A stretch of 64,000 bases of DNA from Epiperipatus broadwayi. Lineage: Eukaryota > Onychophora > Udeonychophora > Euonychophora > Peripatidae. The stretch is taken from assembly GCA_028023455.1 (NCBI GenBank), contig JAQFVV010012434.1, forward strand, positions 6,540,264 to 6,604,263, in the 5' to 3' direction. Numbering within the stretch: the first letter of the stretch is position 1; every line of letters begins with the position of its first letter. The translations under genes and the position numbers were made by a program. The notes under the pieces are model-generated. The model was not told the DNA's origin. It worked only from the letters and a program-made list of their open reading frames with translations, and ran no database searches. Positions 47,611 to 60,761 of this stretch are shown here, one piece after another.

Positions 47611-49180
47611 AATCAATGAAAACCTTTTTCTCTTTAAATGTTTAAACATTCATTTCCCCTATACTTACAATTAAGCTCCCAGATTTGTGAAAAGTACCTG
47701 GTTTTCAAATATTTACAATTCATATAGAGAAAAAAGATAAAAGTAATATTTATAGAATTAAATAATATTTTAGATCAATTTAGTCTAATAGCTCTGGGTC
47801 ATTTGCAGCAATTTCGTTTTTAATTAAATTATATAAGTACATAATTGAAAATTAAACTATATTTATTGCTTGTTTACTTATAATAATGATAGTATTATTG
47901 AAATCATAAAAGAAAATATACAAATTACTTCATTTAAACCTTTGAAACGATTATGAATTTGGTTTATAATTATAGTAAACAATGAAAAATAAATAATCAT
48001 GTTTAATCTTGGGAAAATTAATCAAAATGCCTTCTGACTTTTCTTGTCTACTTTCAGTAAAAACTAGATCTCTTTGCTAACTCAAAATTGTTTTGATGAG
48101 TTCCAGTATTTTTTCCCCATACTTTTTTTTATATTTTCTTAATAAGCCTGAAGTGAGTCCATGCAAAAGCACCCCTCATTTCGCTTATGTTTGTGTCACT
48201 TTATCTTTTTGATAGCCTAATTGCGCCATGGTTTTACATATGAAATATTGAGAAAATTGATGATTATTATTCAACTTTAGACTGTCAGTAAGAGAGAACA
48301 AAAATATATTTCTTAATCATTTTGAAAACAATGTAATGAAATACTAAGATTATTCCCTATAACTTTTAAAAATATGTTCATTTTTAATATTTATAAAAGG
48401 TTTAAAATGTCATGAAAATTCATTCCATAGAACTTGTTGATTAGATATTAATCAATTGGGAGCAAAATGCGAAACTTTTAAATTCTGAGTTGTGTCAAAG
48501 GTTAAATTTCAAAACAGGAGGTTATGTTGTCAGTTGTTCTGAAATGATTATTAAAAATAGATTGTGACTATGACCAAGGACATTCTGAAAAAATGCAAGC
48601 CCCATCAAAATTTAAAATAAGAACATGGGAAAGAGAAAAAAGAAATGAGAGTTTTTACTTACAGTGCTGGAAACAGGAATTCGGGAACAGTTATGAGTTA
48701 CAGAAATGAGCAAGCAGATCAGATTCAGATAGCACTTGCATATTGATAGATTCACTCTAGCACTGCTAGTATCATAAAACATTAGCACAGAACTGACTGA
48801 CAAGGGGATGAGAATATTAGTTTGGCCAGTCACTGAGTGCTGCAGTTGCTTTCATTGCAGAATCATCAAATTGGCATCTCATTCCTAAACTGGCTTATGT
48901 TTTTGACTCATGGTATACCTGTTTGAAAAAGTTTTTCTCAAATATTTTTTGGGGAATTTAACTGTAAAATTAAGGCTGTTCTATGAGCTGTGACATTGAT
49001 TTGCCTTCTATATTTTTGTTTAACATATTGAGTTGCCAAGTTGAGGCCTCTAACATTGTGAGGTCTGGTGCAGTTGTCCCACCTTCTGACTGCCCTGACT
49101 ATGACTATATATATATTAACAGGGTAACCATGTGCAGGTTATGCAGGGCACAAATGCTCTTTATCACAGGACACCAAGAC
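47611..49180. other. Non-coding stretch
   Basis: No supported gene. The small ORFs at 48612-48833 and 48983-49186 have no domain or repeat support. Confidence 0.45.
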
Positions 49181-49840
49181 AATTAATAAAATTTATATAT
49201 AAAATGTTTACATTTTTGAATCATTTCATCATTAGAAATATGTTTAGAGTGTAAATATTTTTTATTTTTTATAAGAGGAATATTTCTTTACTTAAAGTTA
49301 TTTGTGACAATTATGTGAGTCTCAAATTTTGAGGCATGAGCTCAAGATATACTACATTTATACTCTTATCATTATAGTAAACCAAACAGACACACCATTT
49401 TGTTGTGATAATTAATAAAACAGATGCAAATGTTTAGATTCCTAAATCACTTTATTCTTAGAAACACATATTGTAAATATTTATTATTTAAATATAAGAG
49501 GAATAATTCCATCTTAAACTTATTGTGACAATTGCTCAAGCCTCAAAATATATTTCATATTTAGTCTATCATTGCACAAATCTGAACTGTCCAATTTCTT
49601 TCATTACTATAATTAATAAAATTTATGTATAAATGAAAATGTTTAGATTTCCCAATCATTTTTTTTAAATATCCTAATTTATATAAAAAGTAACATATTA
49701 TTATTACTAATTTATTTTAAAATGAAACTTATTTTAAAAATATTACCTCATAATTACAGTAATTCTGCATATAATGAAATTAGTTACCTTTATCAGTAAT
49801 ATTTTACAGAGTTTAAATGTGTTATTCACTACTTTAGAGT
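49181..49840. repeat. Degenerate tandem repeat, unit about 200-230 bp
   Basis: The word aattaataaaa begins three units at 49181, 49410 and 49611. Each continues with aaatgttta.att, aatcattt or aatcactt, then (first two units) taagaggaat, and ttgtgacaatt followed by ctcaaa. The third unit decays after about 120 bases. Non-coding. Confidence 0.65.
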
Positions 49841-50838
49841 AATTATAGAGTAACTGTCTCTAAAATATGAGGCCTGGGATCAATTCTGATCTTATGGTGT
49901 GATAAAAAAATTAATATTATTTTTCTTTTATTTTTTATTATGCCATATTATCTTTTTGCATGTTTTACTGAATAACTGCTCCTATTTTTAATATCTTTTT
50001 TTTTAGATGCTGCATTATTTTTTTACACATTTTACTAAACAGCTTTTCCTTGGATGCATTCTTTAACTATGGTCCAAATCTAAGGAAAACAGACTGAGTA
50101 AAAAACATAATTCTTAAAAAGATATGGCATGCCAAAATATATAATTCTTAACAAATTCTATGGTAATGATATTATTTAATGCAAACCCCTACATAACTGC
50201 ACTATTAACAAAGTCTAAAAAATGTATCTAGTGGAATAAACCAAGTGTTTGATTTTTTTATAGTTATCCAATATAACCTATGAATAAACAAAATGAAGTG
50301 CAAGGCATTTTAATTGCTTCTAAAAATGTATTGAATAAAAACAATCTAAGTATGAAAATTGTGAATTTCTTTTCTTAAATAAATCCTGGCTAAATTCCCA
50401 ATTGTCAAACTATATAATAAAGTATAATATATATAATAAGTATTAAAAAGTATAATATAGTAGTGTAAATATTTTAGCATTAAATGAAAACAAATGAAAC
50501 TATTTTTGTTAATAAAAAATGTAAACTTTTGTCTGAGAGGTTCTGAATTTAAAATAATGAATGGATTTTTAAAACAAAAAACTTTTTAATAAGAAGGTAT
50601 TAATACAATATAAGAGTTCTATCAGCTGTTATTTAAAATAGACCTAATTTGCTAATTCTAATAAAATATAAAAGTTATATAAATGAACAATATATGAAAA
50701 TTTAAAATGTCATGCTCTGTGTTTGAGTTGGTTTCTATTTCAGTATCATTTTGAAGTTTGCTAGTATTGGGATATAGACTTTTAAACAGAGGGCATTACT
50801 GGATATTTGTAATTGTATAATGGTTTAGATATTTATAT
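49841..50838. other. Non-coding AT-rich stretch
   Basis: Nothing recognisable beyond simple AT runs. Confidence 0.45.
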
Positions 50839-50945
50839 ATTAAATAATATATAAAGTTCTGAAGAAGATTGCTGGAGCAATCGAAACTGTAAACTGAAAA
50901 AGAGAGTGGTAAATAAAGCATTGTGTAACAGTAGTAAAGTGCATG
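50839..50945 (+). mobile_element. Isolated PLE 3' end with hammerhead-like half-core
   Basis: CTGAAGA (50859-50865), one A, stem GATTGC (50867-50872), loop TGGA, stem GCAATC (50877-50882), then GAAAC (50883-50887) and AATAAA at 50912-50917. CUGANGA, stem II, GAAAC is the hammerhead order, apart from the extra A. Animal PLE terminal repeats are known to carry hammerhead motifs. No PLE coding sequence remains nearby. Confidence 0.6.
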
Positions 50946-53465
50946 GATAATTTAGTATTATATAATAAATTATAGTTATTAAAAGTGGAATAATGCCACA
51001 TAAATATTAAATAAGTGTAAATACTTTATTATGAAAGGAATATAATTTTGTTAATAGAAAACATGAATATGCTTATGCATGAGAGATTTTCAATGGGTTT
51101 TCAAATAAATGAAAACTACTTTTAACGATTACTGATTTGCTAGCTAAAGTTGATTTAAATATTGATTCAGAAAGAATAATGGAGCAAAGCTGGACTTTCT
51201 TTGTTCCTTACTATGCAGAATGCTCAGAAGTGAAGCATTCCAAAGAATTATATTATGAATAAACATAATATTTTTAATAACCAGGTAAATAACTTATATA
51301 TTGTATAATTACTTATATAATATCAGAGGTGGCTCAAGAAAGAGAGGGCAGTCGTGCAATGGTTTCATGGGTATGTGTGGTGGTGGCAGTTCTTTTAAAT
51401 GTGATAAAATACTTAGACATTAAAAAAATATTTTATTTGCAGATATTGCCTATCTCTACTAACAAATTTGCAAGATCATCCAAAAAAATAATATAAAAAC
51501 TTTTGAAACAAAAAATTAAAAATTTCAAAATTACTAAATAAATATTTTTGTTTTAAAGTACTATTTAATTATTGTTTCAAAAAGTATTATTTCAATTAAA
51601 ATTAATGTTTTATTTTAATGAGTTTATTTTACAGAAATAAATGAATAAAAAAACATTATGCATTTAATGAACATGTTAACTTATTAAAACTATATTTTTA
51701 AGTTTTTTGGGGAGTGCGCTGGAAAAAAATGTCGTTTAATTTACAAATTGTATTTCATACAATTGGGGAGGGGGGGGCTAGCTTTAATTTATCTTGCACA
51801 AAGGAACTTCTTACTCACATGGTAGCATTATGTATTAATATAAAAATATTTATTGTATTGCTTTATTCTTTATAAAATTTCATGAAAGTCCACTCCAAAT
51901 TCTTAAAAGAATTAATTTAATATTTTCATATCCAGTATTTTTTCTGCTTATTATAAGTTGTTCTGATTGGAATTAATTTTACCTTTATTTTTTTAAATAA
52001 ATATATGAAAAAAAAAATGCCACCATATATTTCATTAAACTAATCTCTGCTATGTATAAGCAGGGCTACATTATCAGACAGTTTGATGTCAGAAACTCGC
52101 CAGATTAATTTTATTTCTATCAAAGCAGCACCTATTAAACAACTTGGTTAAATATTGAACAAAGCAGAACATCTAATAGATAATATATTCTTCCAATACT
52201 AAAAATCAATGGGGGGGGGGGGAGGGGCGAAAATAATTACTTAATATTTTGGGACTAAACAAATATTTACTGTACTTTATTTGTGTAAAGATTTTATATA
52301 AATAAATATCTATGGTTTCAAAGAATGGATCAGTATAGTTTAAATATATCCATCAAAACAATATCCATATTAAAAATTATATAATTTAATTTTTTTCACA
52401 TTCTAATCCCCCCTTCCCCTGTTTTAGACAAAAGTTAATTTTCAAGAGGTCTAAAAGTTTTCCATTTCTCTTATGCTGGAGTGTGTGGATATGGAGAGTG
52501 GAACGCATGTTTTCGTAGGCCTTTAAAACAATTATAGATCATAACACTGTTGACTTAACGGAAGCCTACTTTTAACACATGAATCCATTAGCATATCTAA
52601 ATTTAAAGTTTATTTAATTATCGGAAATTCGAGTACCGAAAATTATACGGTGGAACTGCATGATCCATGAATCTTGATATCCAGAATCCATTTCTCTAAC
52701 ACCGAAATAAACTACATAAACCCTAGCCGTAAATGAATTTTGTTAATTCTTTTTTAAAATGATTTTATACGTCACTACTATATAAAATCAAAATATGTAC
52801 ATACTATAGAAATGCAGCCAAAGATACATAATAGCAAAAACGCACAAGTTTCTTACCCTTCATCCTTCCAAATATTATTTTTGAATTTATAATGTTCCTT
52901 AGTTTTATTGAAAAATAACTTATTTAAATATTTGGTTAACCAAGATTTCATATCTATTTTTTATTTTTTTATTTTATTTATTTAGAAAAAATAACTATTG
53001 AAATACATTATTATGACATCACGTAACTATTTCAAAAACTCGCCGACATAAGAAATATATTTTAATAACTACGTTTTGATTAATTATTTTAAAATAAAAG
53101 TCTTTTAAAAGCTTAAAGAAACATTTCTTACTTGAGAAAAGGAATAACAGAAAATTTTAATTTTTTTACGAATATATTGTAAAATAGCGTAACAGTTTTT
53201 ATTAGTCAGTAGTTCAGCATCTCTATTTGCCTTTTCTAATCAGAATACTTAATGACTTACTTTTAATCCCACTTGGCAAAATTTTTTTCATCCTTAATAT
53301 AACATAATACCCAATTTATTCATATATTTCTTACTGAGATTATTTGTTATTTTATTATATCACAACACCAGCCTAACATATACATATATCAGTTTTCTCC
53401 TCTAATCCAACAAGCGTGTCAATTTTGAAGGATATATCATTTTAGTTAATATTAATTTCTATCTT
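50946..53465. other. Non-coding stretch with G-runs
   Basis: No supported gene. G-runs occur at 51765-51777 and 52211-52227. Otherwise AT-rich with no repeat shared with the window. Confidence 0.45.
52211..52227 (+). repeat. G-run
   Basis: Twelve consecutive G, an A, then four G. It could form a G-quadruplex, but it may also be a replication-slippage tract. Confidence 0.8.
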
Positions 53466-53850
53466 GTAATTAGAGGGGATTTGAACACAAACTTTCAAGC
53501 TCCCTACAGTAATTTACTCCATCTTATATAATCACATGACCACGTACGTGAAAAAGATGAATGATCTCCAATATACTTATTTCATTCTAAACCAGCACTC
53601 ATCAGTTGGTCCAGATCATCATCTTAAGAAAGTAAATCTTCAAACTTTAATGGACAGGTTTCGATCCACTCCACTTTACAACTCTTCAGCCATTCATATC
53701 ATTTTTTCTGAAGGTCAAAATACTCAAAGTTCCTGTTAATGCTAAATATTGTTGTCATACCCATGTTGACTTTAAGTCAATCTGATTCTTCCCATGTAGG
53801 AGCCTAATATGTCAATTTAAATAGACAAGAGGGATGGGCAGCTTTAGATG
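53466..53850 (-). repeat. SINE-like unit, array copy 1
   Basis: Matches the unit at 2133-2576. On the minus strand a B-box-like GTTCAAATCC lies near 53476-53486. The chance ORF at 53536-53739 spans conserved repeat words and is not a gene. Confidence 0.65.
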
Positions 53851-53975
53851 TAATTATAGGGTATTTGAACACAGACTTTCAAGTTCCTCCAGTCATCCAC
53901 TCCACCTTATACAACCAATACACATGACCACATACATGTGAAAAAAATAAATGATCTGCAATATACATATAAAAT
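53851..53975 (-). repeat. SINE-like unit, array copy 2 (head only)
   Basis: Head region in the same orientation as copy 1, ending near 53975 where the repeat flips strand. B-box region reads gttcaaatacc on the minus strand. Confidence 0.65.
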
Positions 53976-54430
53976 GGAGAAGATGACTGAATGGAGCTTC
54001 AAAGTCTGTGTTCAAATCCTCTCTAAATACATATAAAGCTTAAGTATATACATTATACTTGTATTCAAGTATTACATATTCAGTCTGTATTCTGCCGATC
54101 CCTCTTCTGTGTATTTAAATGGACATATTAAGGTCCTACATGTGAGGATGACTTAAAGTCAACATGTGGTTAACAACAATGATTGGTATTAACAGGGGTT
54201 TTGAGTATTCCATCTTCAGATTGTCAATGGTATGGGTGTTGAAGAGTGGAGATTGAACCCATTCATTAAAGTTTGAAGATTTGCTTTCTTAATATGATGA
54301 TTAAGACCAACTGATGAGTGCTGGTTCAACATGAAATACGCATATTGGAGATCATTTATCTTTTTCACATGTATGTAGTCATGTGTATCAGTTATACAAG
54401 ATGGAGTGGATGACTGAAATCCTCTCATTA
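53976..54430 (+). repeat. SINE-like unit, array copy 3 (inverted)
   Basis: Same family in plus orientation: gtctgtgttcaaatcc near 54000-54020, then ttaagtatatacattatacttg, catgtgaggatgacttaaagtcaac, and the conserved caactgatgagtgctggttca. Forms an inverted pair with copies 1 and 2. Confidence 0.68.
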
Positions 54431-54910
54431 TATCTAAAGCTTAAGTATATACATTATACTTGTATTCAAATATTACATATTCAGCCTGTATTCTGCCCAT
54501 CACTCTTCTGTGTATTTAAATGGACATATTAAGGTCTTACATGTGAGGGGTCAGATTGACTTAAAGTCAACATGTGTATAATAATAATATTTGGCATTGG
54601 ATTTTGAATATTCCATCTTCAGATTTTCAATGAAATGAATGGCTAAAGAGTTGGAGAGGATTGAGGCCTGTCCATTAAAGTTTGAAGATTTGCTATCTTA
54701 ATGTAAACTGAGCACTTATTATATATGTGTGGGAGATGATGCTCTGGACCAACTCATTTGTGCTAGTTCAGCATAAAATATGTATATTGGAGATCATTTA
54801 TCTGTTTCACATGTATGTGGTCATGTGTATGTTATATAATGAGTGGATGACCTAAGGGAGGTTGAAATTCTGTGTTCAAATCCCCTCTAATTATATCTAA
54901 AGCTTAAGTA
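54431..54910 (+). repeat. SINE-like unit, array copy 4
   Basis: Follows copy 3 head to tail, beginning atatctaaagcttaag. It ends near 54910 with gtgttcaaatcccctc and the same aagcttaagtat words. Confidence 0.68.
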
Positions 54911-55159
54911 TATGCATTATATTTGTATTCAAATATTTTCTATCTTCTGTAAATAAATATTTTATTTGTTGTGTTTTAGACTGGATTAAATTTATTTCAT
55001 TTATGCTTAGATACAATTTCACAATATACACTCAACAATAAAATGCATCTTGGGGATAATTTACCTTTTTCAAATGTCTTTATGCAAATGTCTTTATGTA
55101 TACATTTTTAAAATGTACAGTGTCATCGAAGTTTTAAATATATCTACAATACAAAGTTA

Positions 55160-55613
55160 TTAAAACAGGCAAAACTCACTATACATATTGCCACTCACTG
55201 CAAGCTAGAGTAATCAATGGATGCCAGAAGGCTTGTGCATAAAATCCCCATCCAGTACCTACTCATCCAATATCCCCAGACTAGTTTCTGGCTTGTGTCC
55301 TATTGTCAGTGAGGAACCTTGGATCTGAGAGCACTTCACCTAGATCTTAGGATCTAATGCATCTTTCCAGCAGCCATTTTTTATCTCTACTTAACTACAA
55401 AACTATAAATCTTAAATTGAAAACACTAATATTTTCAATCCAAGCTCATTAGCTTATATAGTCATATAGGTCTAAACTCAATTCAGTATGCATATATTTT
55501 GGTGTCTTTGGTTCTTTAATAACCATATCCACAACTATCCTATTAGGAAGGATTGGTTTTAAACCAATAAACATCACATGATCTCCATTTCTTATGCTTG
55601 CTAATAACTATTA
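55160..55613. mobile_element. TTAA-MITE copy 2, right end lost
   Basis: TTAA at 55160-55163, then AACAGGCAAAACTCAC as in the copy at 3255. Collinear with it to about 55603 (cttatgcttgct), where the right terminal repeat should start but is replaced by aataactattat. Copy 3 begins directly after. Confidence 0.75.
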
Positions 55614-55975
55614 TTAAAACAGGCAAAACTCACTATACGTATTGCCACTCACTGCAAGCTAGAGTAATCAATGGATGCCAGAAGGCTTGTGCATAAATCT
55701 TCATCTAGTGCCTACTCATCCAATCGCCTCAGACTAGTGTTTTCAATTTAAGACTTATAGTTTTGTAGTTAAGTAGAGATAAAAGATGGCTGTTGGAGGA
55801 TTGCATTAGATCCTAAGATCTAGATGCAGTGCTTTCAGATCCAAGGCTCCTCACTGATGAAGGTCACAATCCAGACACTAGTCTGGTAATATTGGATGAG
55901 TAGGCACTAAATGGGGATTTTATGCACAACCTTTCTGGCATCCATTGATTACTCTAGCTTGCAGTGACATTGTAA
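55614..55975. mobile_element. TTAA-MITE copy 3, rearranged as a hairpin
   Basis: TTAA at 55614-55617 and AACAGGC at 55618. The first part (to about 55736) is in forward orientation; the remainder (about 55737-55968) is the inverted head region, ending gcatccattgattactctagcttgcagtg. The tail and right terminal repeat are missing. Confidence 0.75.
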
Positions 55976-57920
55976 TGGACAGTCAACTATTCCTGGATTC
56001 AGTTCTGCCCACATCCCCAGATGTAATGGATGGAAAAATAACCAGTGGACTGTGATACTATGCAGATGTAGAAATCTGGAAACTATGACTCAATGTGCCC
56101 CGAATTTATTGCCCCCAATGACATGGTCCATGGAGTTCTACCAGGCTAGTCAGACTTTGGATCTTCGGGTAGGATCTAATGAAAACCTGCTGTAAATGCT
56201 TAACCTATGATTACACACACTTTTAATTGACTAGCTCTATCCCTATTTAATAATATCAAATGCAATTTAGGTTAGTTCATCTACTTCCTCCCCGTTTCGA
56301 TTCTGTTATGCCCTAATATTTGAGCCCAGGGAGAATATTTCTTTTGACTCCCTTAACAGTATGAACGGATACACAAAGCAACTTCTGCACCTCTGTATAG
56401 GTTACATCTAGCATTTATTATATTTGTTTTACTGTACAACTTTTATATGACAAGAAAATAGATGTGTGTGCATGCATAATTGTTTGTTAACTGTGGAATT
56501 TCCGGACAATTCAATAAACCAGAGACCGGAAAAATATAAACTCTTAAACATTTATTGACAAGGATAAATAACATTAACATAAAATATAATAACAATAGTA
56601 ATGATAAAAAAAATTATAATATATACATGTGAACTTCTATCATTCTGTTAATTAATAATTCTCTAGATCCATCCCTTTTACCCTATGGTAGAAATCCATC
56701 TATGTCACTTATTCTTTACAGATCATGAACTATACATGAAAAATAAACATTAATAATTTAAACTGATTGTGATGCTGGCTAGCTAAATTAAACATTTACT
56801 GATTTCCACAAAGCAATCTATTTATTTTAAGTCCCCCAATTTATATATTGTAACTAAATAAAATATACGCATACATTAATATATATATATATATCATGCC
56901 CAGTTAGGCGTCTATTTGTAACTGAATACGCATATGCTATGACAGCTGCTACAATTGGTAATTAATAAATAAGTGATGATATCTATTACAAAATGGAACC
57001 TGGGGCCATTCTGAGTTCTTCTCATCTCAGGTATATGGCCTATCTCTAACCCTCTTTGGATAGCCACTTTGTAATTATAAAGAAATATATAAAACGTGAC
57101 AGCCAATTTGTAACTTAACATAAATATAATACCATAGCCCGTTTACAACTATCATAAACATTAATTTAGTCACGCCAATAATGAGATAAATAAATTATCC
57201 CATTTTTAAACACAAAATAAAAATAAAAATTCATTACTGTCATCATTTAAGATTTAAAATATTTTCAGTATTGGGAAGTTATGGTAACCAACAAAATACA
57301 CTAGCAATTTTCATCAGATAACCAATATTAGCCATAGCAACTGAATAAAATTACAGTGAAATCCATGGAGTGCATTACGCTTATCTCCAATAATAGGTTC
57401 TTTCAACAAAGAATCCTTCCCATTCCTCTTTCCACATATATAAGACCATTCAGGGTCACACACACACACTGGCGATATTTATAACAACTTCAAAAAATAT
57501 CAGAGAAAGTTAATATTTTCAAGTTGGAAAGGGACTTGATCACTTTTATTCAGTTTAGCTAAGTACATGTGTTTTCCCCGGGCACCACTAGATTGTTTTA
57601 AACCTAGATAAATATCATCTGTCCATAGTGTATCGGATTCAAACCCTTTCAGTACATTCTTTACTACACATCTACCTGGATGAATAAAAAAATGATATTT
57701 TTATATTTTATCCATGTCAATAAAACTATAAGATCCCAATACCATAAAATTTATATATCCAACACTTTTACAGATATTACCAGCTCAGTTTAAGTATATT
57801 GATGTACAGATGCATGTATGCTCTTACTAATGGCTTACAAACAAACATTGTGAGGACCATTACTTACATATATGGCCATTAAACCTAGTTATTTAATTTA
57901 ATTATTCATTGTAATATAAT
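55976..57920. other. Non-coding stretch
   Basis: 55976-56520 is less AT-rich than its surroundings and could be an unrecognised element, but I see no coding motif or terminal repeat. The 69-residue minus ORF at 56912-57121 has no support. A short CA repeat lies near 57459-57470. Confidence 0.45.
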
Positions 57921-58560
57921 GATGATGATTCCAGTCACAGCTTTAGTAATGAACTCATAACAACAAATTTATCTTTTATAAGCATATAGGCACTTTCTTA
58001 TAATCATATTATGTTTAAAGTGGGATTTAATTATAATACTCACTAATGCGGATGATTGATTATAATGAATCTTACAGCCTAAAATATAACCTTTTATACA
58101 TTTATGGTTATATTTTTATCACAGTTAAAATTATAGCTCAATCATCAATATTTACCAGTGATGATGAATGATCATCATGAATCTCCCCATATGATATTTA
58201 GCTTTTTATAAACCCTATTTACTAAACATATTAATTACATTTAAGATTGGATTTAATTACTACTCTTTATTTAGCGATGATGGTGATCATAACTAATCTT
58301 ATATCATAAAATTTAGATTCTGATAAATCTATAATTATTTACCTGAACAGTATTATGCTTAAACAGTGATTTAACTAGTAATATCCACCTTGATGATGAT
58401 GGTCAAAACTCATGGGCACAACATAAAATTTTAGCTTTTTTACTATTAACCTATAATTACTCAAAACTTGGCTATATGTCAAGCATGATCTTAAACATCA
58501 TTATATGTAAATCCACATTCAACGCTTAACATTTACAAGTGATGATGATTAATTATAACT
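57921..58560. repeat. Degenerate minisatellite with GATGATGAT phase marker
   Basis: GATGATGAT or a close variant recurs at 57921, 58051, 58160, 58276, 58392 and 58541 (spacing 130, 109, 116, 116, 149). Between markers, words such as aaaatttagctttttat, ctataattac and gtggatttaatta recur in the same order. About six diverged units of roughly 115 bp. Confidence 0.65.
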
Positions 58561-60761
58561 AAAAAAAAATTAACAATACTAATAATAACTCGGAAACTAA
58601 ATATGGTATAATTATATTTATTAACACTCTTCCCTTTAATAAATCATCTCACTAACTATACAATTGACTGAATTAAATACATAATTAAAACAAAATATTT
58701 CAATACTATATGCATAACCAACTAATTTTATATATCTGCTCATGTTACTACATATTCTGAAATAAGCTGGCTTAAAATGACACAAAAAATAATATTCTCA
58801 TTGAATACTTATTCAAGATTTTCCCTACCTACTATATATGACATAGAAGTAAATTTCATCCATGCAATGTATGTTTTTTACTTTCATACACGTGTGAAAC
58901 CCTACTCTTTAATTTGCTCCTTTAAATATAAACTATTAATAAAAAAGACTTTAGTCTAACCTATTTTTGACTTGTGGGTATAAGCAGTCATACATGCACA
59001 CACACTGTGATATGTCAACATATATATTATGTTAAAATGTGTCCCTTTATATTATGCATTGATACATAAATCACATATATAAAAAAAATATTGAAATATT
59101 GAGCACAAATAAATTGTATCAAATTTAATATACAAAGAGATAAACAAATAAAAAACACTATAAAGCATATATTGATAGGTTGCCCAATTATCACACTGAA
59201 TAAACAACAATAACAAAAAGTCATTTTAGTATTACAATATATTAAAAAAAATCAAAAGATAATGAAAAATTAACTTGAATGAATTTTAAATTGTGTGTGT
59301 AATGTTATGCAGTATTGATAATGATACAATCAATAAAACAAATGCTTAACTATAGAAAAAGTTTATGTATCAAAAGGAAAACAAATGCTTGACTATAGAA
59401 ATCAAAGTTTACTTTTAATAAGTAAATAAAAAAATTTGTTAATCAAATTTTAAAGTTACCCAATCCATTTTTGAGTGCTTATTAATGTCCCAGGTTCAAA
59501 TATCAGACCACTCTCTTATTTATAGCTTTGACTGGTTGGTTTGGCTTGTTCAATACCATTTTAAAAGTTATTGCAGGCACTTTTGATAAATATGAAGAAA
59601 ACTTTAAAAAAAGATTTGTAGACTAGTTGAGGTTGGCTGTGCTTTTATACATCTTTTTTTCTTCTCTTCCTTCCTCTTCTCCTTCCTTTCAAAGATGATG
59701 ATCCTTTAAAAAAAGCCTCTCAGATAGTATATGTGGTTGGTTTTAAACTCGGCCATTCTTTTGGTATTAAAAACTTGTATATGAGTCCACAGATAGACCA
59801 GTGAATTAACCCATGTTGTGAGGTCTCAGAGAACAAAACAGCAGGATTAGCACTGCATCTTCATTGTTTTATAAGTAGCAAAATATATAAATACCATTTT
59901 ATTTTATTTTCACCAACTTCTTTTAAGAGATTCAATTTTGATCCATCTCTCTAGATTAACTTAGCCGTGAGATTATTTATATAGGTGCACATCTTTTATG
60001 CTGTTTAAAGCAAAAGTCTTACATTTTCTCTTTAACTTTTCAAAGAATAAAAAAAATCAACTGCTCATCCTGAGCTCACCAGAAACAAGAAAAAAACAAC
60101 AAAACTGCCAACTGCTAACTCTTTATATCTCGTATTTCTGATTAAAAGTCCCATCCTACAAAAATAACTGTCATTTTGAGATAGCAACCAAAGCCTCACA
60201 AATTGACGGTCCAAAGTAATTAATAAGAAAATTAATAATTATCTTATCTACTCTGTCAAAGCATTTCTTCCCTCTTTGGACAATCTAAAATCCAGATAAC
60301 CTAAAAAAACAGAGTTTACAATCTATGGTCAACAGAGATATGTGTCCAAATGTTTTATGTTTACACAGCCGTACTTTTCTTTCACACATGTGCATTTTAT
60401 CTATTAATCTATTGATCTTTTACACCAGCCTGTTTTATTTTAAAGAAAATAAAGCTAAATAACTGAATGCTTTATTTAATAATAATAGACCAATATATTG
60501 AATATTATTTCTTATAACCTTCTCTTTTCATTACTGCCTATTAATAACTATTGTCTATTAACTATATACAACACTCACATACAAATCTATATATATATAT
60601 ATATAATTTTTTTTAATTTAAGAATATATATATGTGGGACTGAGATACATATATGTACAATATATATGATAGGTATAGAAATTAACACTAGTTGATTAGT
60701 CAATCACACTGGAAAAATATATATACAGAGGGTTAATCAACAAAATAAAACATATAAGATG
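58561..60761. other. Non-coding stretch
   Basis: No supported gene. AT-rich with a short AT dinucleotide run near 60588-60606. Confidence 0.45.

Noticed and set aside
48983-49186. 67-residue ORF as a small gene
   Set aside because: No domain, no signal peptide and it runs into the tandem repeat at 49181.
53466-54910. CRISPR-like array
   Set aside because: Repeat units are hundreds of bases long, diverged and inverted, in a eukaryotic context; no short constant repeats with unique spacers exist.
55976-56520. Possible LTR or snRNA gene in a less AT-rich patch
   Set aside because: No partner repeat, no TG/CA ends and no recognisable RNA motif.
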